Source of the DNA: Paracidovorax anthurii
GTDB lineage: Bacteria > Pseudomonadota > Gammaproteobacteria > Burkholderiales > Burkholderiaceae_C
Assembly: GCF_003269065.1 (NCBI RefSeq)
Contig: NZ_QLTA01000014.1
Coordinates: 1-64,000, forward strand
Direction: 5' to 3'
Length of the DNA stretch: 64,000 bases
Positions 59,969 through 64,000 of this stretch are shown here, one piece after another; position 1 is the first letter of the stretch; each line of letters begins with the position of its first letter. The position numbers and the translations under genes are program-made. The notes under the pieces are model-generated. The model did not search any database. It was given only the letters and a program-made list of their open reading frames with translations, and was not told where the DNA came from.

Positions 59969-61498
59969 ATGGCGAGGGCGACTCAGCATACGGCGGAATG
60001 GCTCGAAGGACGGCTGGGTGAGTGCCAGACGCGCGCGGTTGACACGCTCGCACAGTTCGAGCCGACATCCGCTGCGCGCTGCCTGCTCGAGACGCTTCGC
60101 GCGGTCGAGGAACTGATCAACCTCACGCTGATTGACTGGGAGGACGACGCATTCGAGGGGCGCCTGTTCGGGTTCCCGGTCATCCAAAGCGGGCAGCACC
60201 TGCTCAAGCTCCACTGGCTCAAGATGCGTCTCGCTGAGCGATTCGACCGCGCATTGGTCGATCGTCTCGTCTTCCTCATAGTGCAGGGCTCGGACATCGG
60301 AACTGAGTTCGCGCGGCGTGGAATTCACGACGCGGCGAGCGGCTTTCTGTCACTGGCGGCACTGGTGGGCTACTTCCAGTCGCGCCGGCGGCATTTGGTG
60401 GGCCTGCTGCATTTCATCCCGTCCATCTGCAAGGGAACGCGCGTCATGAAGCAGGAGACCACGCTGATCGTTTTCCTGCAGATCGTTGAATTTTGCGCGG
60501 CGCCGATGATGGGCGTGCAGTACGCATTGATGGTGAAGCTAGCGCAGCGGCGCCTAAACATTCCCGAAGATCCGGACGTGGAGATCGTGATGCTCGACCG
60601 GCTTTATTTGGAACCGGAGCGCGCCGCCATCGTCGTCGTTCCGACGACGCCCGAGGGCCGGCGGATGATCGAGTCCAGGGAGTCGCTGCGCGATGACCGG
60701 CTCGTCTCAGCTGCCGAGCTCAGGAACGACATCCTGATTACTGAGGCGGTCTACGCGGAGTTCGACCTGACCAGCACCGAGTTCGCTGCGGCCGCTTCGC
60801 TGGTCCGGCGCCTGTCTTGCAAATTCGTGGATGACGACTATTGGGTTCGGATCTCGCCGGACGCGCTCGAGACCTTGGCCGCGGAGGAGGGCGCCCACCC
60901 GACTCTCGTCGCCGGGTTGACCTGCGGGGCTGCAACGTACATGGACTGCCTGTCGAGCTACGCGCCGTTCGTGATGATCGACGGTCGCCTAGAGTCGACG
61001 GTGACGCTGCTGAGCCGATTTATTTACTCTTGGCGGGCGTACATCCTGGACCGCCGGAAGCGCTTCCAGATCCGAGCCGGTTTCATCTTCGAGGATATGG
61101 TCGAGGCTGCTCTGGAGAAGCAGGGGTTCGCCGTGCAGGACATCGTGCGCATCAACCGGCAGGAGTTCGATGTCGTGACGCTGCGCGAAGGCGTTGTTTG
61201 GAACGTGCAGTGCAAGAACAACTTCGTCGGGCTCTCCAGCGTCGATTCCGATGCGGTGGCCTTCGCGCGCTACAACCGCGGCCTGGTGCTGTCGTACGAG
61301 CGGGCCCTCGTGAAGGAGCGCAACCGTGAGCACCTGCTGAAGATGAAACTGGCCACCGACGCCGTGCAGCATATGGTTGTGTCGCGCTTCCCAGTCGTGA
61401 CTAACAATCCCCGCATCGTCGTGTTCAACCGCATCGCGGATTTCACGGCGCGGGCCGACGCTGTTCTCGCAGCGGAAGGGACCGCGAAGGATGACTGA
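59969..61498 (+). CDS. PD-(D/E)xK nuclease-like protein, second gene of the putative defence operon
   Basis: The 509-residue protein has a restriction-endonuclease-like core near the C-terminus: FIFEDMVEAALEKQGF (E375), EFDVVT (D401) and VQCKNNF (K416). The upstream 370 residues are helical with a hydrophobic stretch (FLQIVEFCAAPMMGVQYALMV). It starts 4 bases after the previous stop and overlaps the next gene by 8 bases, so all three proteins are made together. The active site is assigned from pattern and spacing. Confidence 0.72.
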   Translation: MARATQHTAEWLEGRLGECQTRAVDTLAQFEPTSAARCLLETLRAVEELINLTLIDWEDDAFEGRLFGFPVIQSGQHLLKLHWLKMRLAERFDRALVDRLVFLIVQGSDIGTEFARRGIHDAASGFLSLAALVGYFQSRRRHLVGLLHFIPSICKGTRVMKQETTLIVFLQIVEFCAAPMMGVQYALMVKLAQRRLNIPEDPDVEIVMLDRLYLEPERAAIVVVPTTPEGRRMIESRESLRDDRLVSAAELRNDILITEAVYAEFDLTSTEFAAAASLVRRLSCKFVDDDYWVRISPDALETLAAEEGAHPTLVAGLTCGAATYMDCLSSYAPFVMIDGRLESTVTLLSRFIYSWRAYILDRRKRFQIRAGFIFEDMVEAALEKQGFAVQDIVRINRQEFDVVTLREGVVWNVQCKNNFVGLSSVDSDAVAFARYNRGLVLSYERALVKERNREHLLKMKLATDAVQHMVVSRFPVVTNNPRIVVFNRIADFTARADAVLAAEGTAKDD

Positions 61499-64000
61499 AT
61501 GCATCAAGAACACGGCGATCACCGCCGCCGGCTACATCTATCAGAACCGGCAAGGGCTGCGGGTGTTGTGCGACTGGCTGGATGGGCCGAGTCGCTACGC
61601 GAAGGTCAAGTTCGAGTGTGACGTTGAGGCGGATGCACCGACGGGTCTGGACGACATCGTGGTCGAGCGCACGGACGGACTGCAAGACCTCAAGCAGATC
61701 AAGTTCACGCCAAACCCTGATGCACACCCGCTGTCCTGGGATTGGCTGCTTGAGAAGTCCGGCAAGACGGAGCGGTCCCGTTCGTTGCTGAAGAAGTGGT
61801 TTGACGCGTATAGGTCGCTGGACCCGGCACGCATCGGCGAGCTCTCTCTGCTAACCAACCGGCGGCCGGATGCCGAGATCGAAGCCTGCCTGACCGGGGA
61901 CAAGATTGATTTCGCCAAGATTTCTGACCCGAGGCGCGCGGCGCTCATCGCCGAACTCGGCAGCGAGAAGAACTGCGAGGAGTTTCTCGGCCGACTGCAG
62001 ATCACGCACAGCGACAAGGGCTACGAGACCCTCGAGCACGAGGTCAACGCGCGGCTGCGAGCTCATGGCACGCCGGAGGGCATCGCCGTCCTCAAGAACG
62101 TCGCCCTGAACTGGGCGACGCAGAAGAACTCTCCGCCGCCGTCCGGCTGGATCACGTTGCCAGACCTTCGCGCGATCCTCCAGGCGACGCCGCCGGCACC
62201 GCTGCCGGAAGACTTTGCGGTCCCCAAGGGCTATGAGGTGCCCGATGCTGACTTCCACGAGGCTTTCGTCGAGGACGCGCTGCGTTCAGCCGGCAAGGCG
62301 ATCGTTTTGACTGGTCCGCCTGGTCGCGGCAAGAGCACCTACCTCAGCGCGCTGTGCGACACACTCGCCGACAAAAACATTCCGACGGTCCGCCACCACT
62401 ACTTCCTATCCACAACGGAGCGCGGCCGGGATCGCGTGCACAGCTACGTCGTCGAGGAGTCCATCCGGTCGCAGATCGAGCGATTTCATCCGGACGTCCC
62501 CCGCACGCCAGGTGGCCTGCGCGCGCTGTTGGAAGCCGCTGCGGCGCACTACAAGCCTCTCGACAAACCCTTCGTGCTGATCTTGGATGGCCTCGACCAC
62601 GTCTGGCGTATCAATGCCGAGGACAAAAAGCCGCTGGAGGATCTGTTTACCCAACTGGTGCCGTGTCCTGAGAACTTGGTGCTGCTCGTGGGCACGCAGC
62701 CGGTGGACGACGCCCAACTGCCGGCAGACCTGTTGATCGCGGCGCCGAAGGCGAGTTGGAAGACGCTTCCCGCCATGTCCGGCGACGCCGTCCTTTCGTA
62801 CTTGCGTCAGGCGGTGCAGACCGGTCGGCTGAGCACAGGCTTTGAGCCCGATGAGCCGGAGGGGCATGCAGAGCCGGAGGGCGTCGAAGCGCCAGAGGTT
62901 TCTGCGGCGCGCGAGGCTGTCGCTCAGCAGGAGTTGCAGAGTGCTGCGGCCGCGCTGCGCGCCCGAACCAACGGTCACCCGCTGCACGTCATCTACGCGA
63001 CCTCCGCGTTGGTGCTTGCAGGTGGCAAGGTCACGCGATGGGACGTCGACCAGCTTACCGGTGATTTGAGCCAGGACGCGAAGTTCTACTACGGATCGCT
63101 GTGGGAGCGTCTTTCGGCTAGCTTGAAGGATGCGCTGCGACTGGTGTGCGCTTTCCCGTTTTTCTGGCCGCGGACCGCGTTCGATGAGATCGCGACCGCG
63201 ATGAAGCTGGCGGCGCCCGAGATCGAGAAGGTCGAGCATTTGCTTCATTCGTCGGCCGCCGGGCTGAAGGTCTTCCACGAGAGCCTGGCCGTGTACGTGC
63301 GCTCGACCGATGGCTATGCCGATCGCATCGCCGCGCTGAGGCCGGAGGTTGCGCGCTGGCTGGAGAAGTTGGCGTCCGACGCTTTGCGGGTGAACTGGCT
63401 CTGGACAGTCCAGGCACAGCTTGGCGATCCAAGCCACCTGATCGCGGGCCTGACCCGGGACTGGGTCCTGCTGCGCCTGGAAGAGGGATACCCGCAGACG
63501 CTGTTCGACACGTTGATCACCGACGCCGTGGCTGCAGCGCTGGACCGGGCTGAGTTCGCGCAGGCCTATCGCCTCCAACACCTGAAGGCCCGCATGGTTG
63601 AGGGCAGCCAGTATCAGATGCCGGACGAGGACATGGCCCGGCTGGTCTCTTATACGTGGGCGCTGGCGCCGGACGATGGGGTGATCCGCGAGGCCATTGC
63701 TTCGAGGCAAGAAACGGACATCAAGCTTGTGGCGGCGCTGGGTCTCGCGCTGCGGGCGCGCGGCGACCATGTCGTAGCCGAGGCATGCGGCGAGGAGACG
63801 CTTCGGCGCTTTCGGGGGGCGAGTCGGTTCTCAAGCGAGTACGCCACGGGCAACGGCTTGGATGCCTTCAGGTTCCTGGCAGGTGCGTTTGCTCGCCTGG
63901 GCGCGGTGGGGACCACGCCGGAGGGGCTCAAGCGGCTCGTGACAAAGGCTCACCCGGAGGGGTGGTTGCCGCGCGTACGGCTGATGGCCGCAGACGGGCA
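61491..64000 (+). CDS. STAND-type ATPase with N-terminal Cap4/DUF4297-like nuclease domain (3' end outside window)
   Basis: At least 836 codons are open to the window end. The N-terminus has GYIYQNRQG, then E42/E46, D55 in LDDIVVE and Q69-I-K71 in LKQIKF, the pattern of Cap4/DUF4297 dsDNA nucleases. The ATPase has Walker A GPPGRGKST (275-283), Walker B LILDGLDHV (about 363-371) and the STAND GxP signature NGHPLHV (G495, P497). FHESLAVYV and a helical repeat-like tail follow. Avs antiviral proteins share this nuclease-STAND-sensor plan. The ATG overlaps the preceding stop by 8 bases. Confidence 0.82.
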   Translation, partial: MTECIKNTAITAAGYIYQNRQGLRVLCDWLDGPSRYAKVKFECDVEADAPTGLDDIVVERTDGLQDLKQIKFTPNPDAHPLSWDWLLEKSGKTERSRSLLKKWFDAYRSLDPARIGELSLLTNRRPDAEIEACLTGDKIDFAKISDPRRAALIAELGSEKNCEEFLGRLQITHSDKGYETLEHEVNARLRAHGTPEGIAVLKNVALNWATQKNSPPPSGWITLPDLRAILQATPPAPLPEDFAVPKGYEVPDADFHEAFVEDALRSAGKAIVLTGPPGRGKSTYLSALCDTLADKNIPTVRHHYFLSTTERGRDRVHSYVVEESIRSQIERFHPDVPRTPGGLRALLEAAAAHYKPLDKPFVLILDGLDHVWRINAEDKKPLEDLFTQLVPCPENLVLLVGTQPVDDAQLPADLLIAAPKASWKTLPAMSGDAVLSYLRQAVQTGRLSTGFEPDEPEGHAEPEGVEAPEVSAAREAVAQQELQSAAAALRARTNGHPLHVIYATSALVLAGGKVTRWDVDQLTGDLSQDAKFYYGSLWERLSASLKDALRLVCAFPFFWPRTAFDEIATAMKLAAPEIEKVEHLLHSSAAGLKVFHESLAVYVRSTDGYADRIAALRPEVARWLEKLASDALRVNWLWTVQAQLGDPSHLIAGLTRDWVLLRLEEGYPQTLFDTLITDAVAAALDRAEFAQAYRLQHLKARMVEGSQYQMPDEDMARLVSYTWALAPDDGVIREAIASRQETDIKLVAALGLALRARGDHVVAEACGEETLRRFRGASRFSSEYATGNGLDAFRFLAGAFARLGAVGTTPEGLKRLVTKAHPEGWLPRVRLMAADG

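Overview
The window looks like the chromosome of a betaproteobacterium of the family Comamonadaceae, most likely Acidovorax or a close relative. The reasons are very high GC, a Bug-type solute-binding protein, the linked core genes ispE-lolB-mutM, rapZ-recN-nadK-hrcA and greB-spoT-rpoZ-gmk, and two copies of a GC-rich intergenic repeat of a kind I associate with this family. The species assignment is inference.

Positions 1-24000 are mostly metabolism and uptake. There is a glucarate/galactarate block (end of kdgD, a Bug binding protein, gudD). Next is a GABA/polyamine block: a MocR/GabR-type regulator divergent from a gabT-like aminotransferase, a four-gene ABC importer, and gabD. A stand-alone HipA-like kinase (yjjJ type) follows. 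Then comes a minus-strand peptide-ABC region (amidase, binding protein, and the dppBCDF-like genes) interrupted by a hipBA toxin-antitoxin pair. Positions 23268-36958 are housekeeping: ferredoxin, pth, rplY, prs, tRNA-Gln, ispE, lolB, a TPR protein, mutM, a dynamin-like GTPase, mutY, rapZ, recN and nadK.

Positions 36976-44891 hold a complete-looking filamentous prophage (inovirus) of about 7.9 kb. It sits in the gap between nadK and hrcA. It carries a repressor with an operator cluster, a gpV-like ssDNA-binding protein, coat proteins, a pIII-like adsorption protein with an enormous Gly-Thr/Gly-Ser linker, a pVI-like protein, a Zot/pI assembly ATPase, a hairpin-rich candidate origin, an HUH replication initiator and a small serine recombinase. 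The recombinase stop codon lies 9 bases before the hrcA start. Imperfect 13-base repeats at both ends are candidate attachment sites. Replication, coat, adsorption and export functions are all present, so the phage may still be active.

Positions 44891-50133 return to core genes: hrcA, two tRNAs, greB, spoT, rpoZ and gmk. From about 50177 to the window end there is an accessory defence-type island. It has two different AbiE-type (type IV) toxin-antitoxin modules, an uncharacterised two- or three-gene operon, an AlpA-like regulator and a YkgJ-type cysteine-cluster protein. The island ends with a tightly coupled three-gene operon: an Abi-C/HEPN-like protein, a PD-(D/E)xK nuclease-like protein, and a STAND ATPase with an N-terminal Cap4/DUF4297-like nuclease domain that runs off the window. 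This last operon is the best candidate for an undescribed antiphage system.
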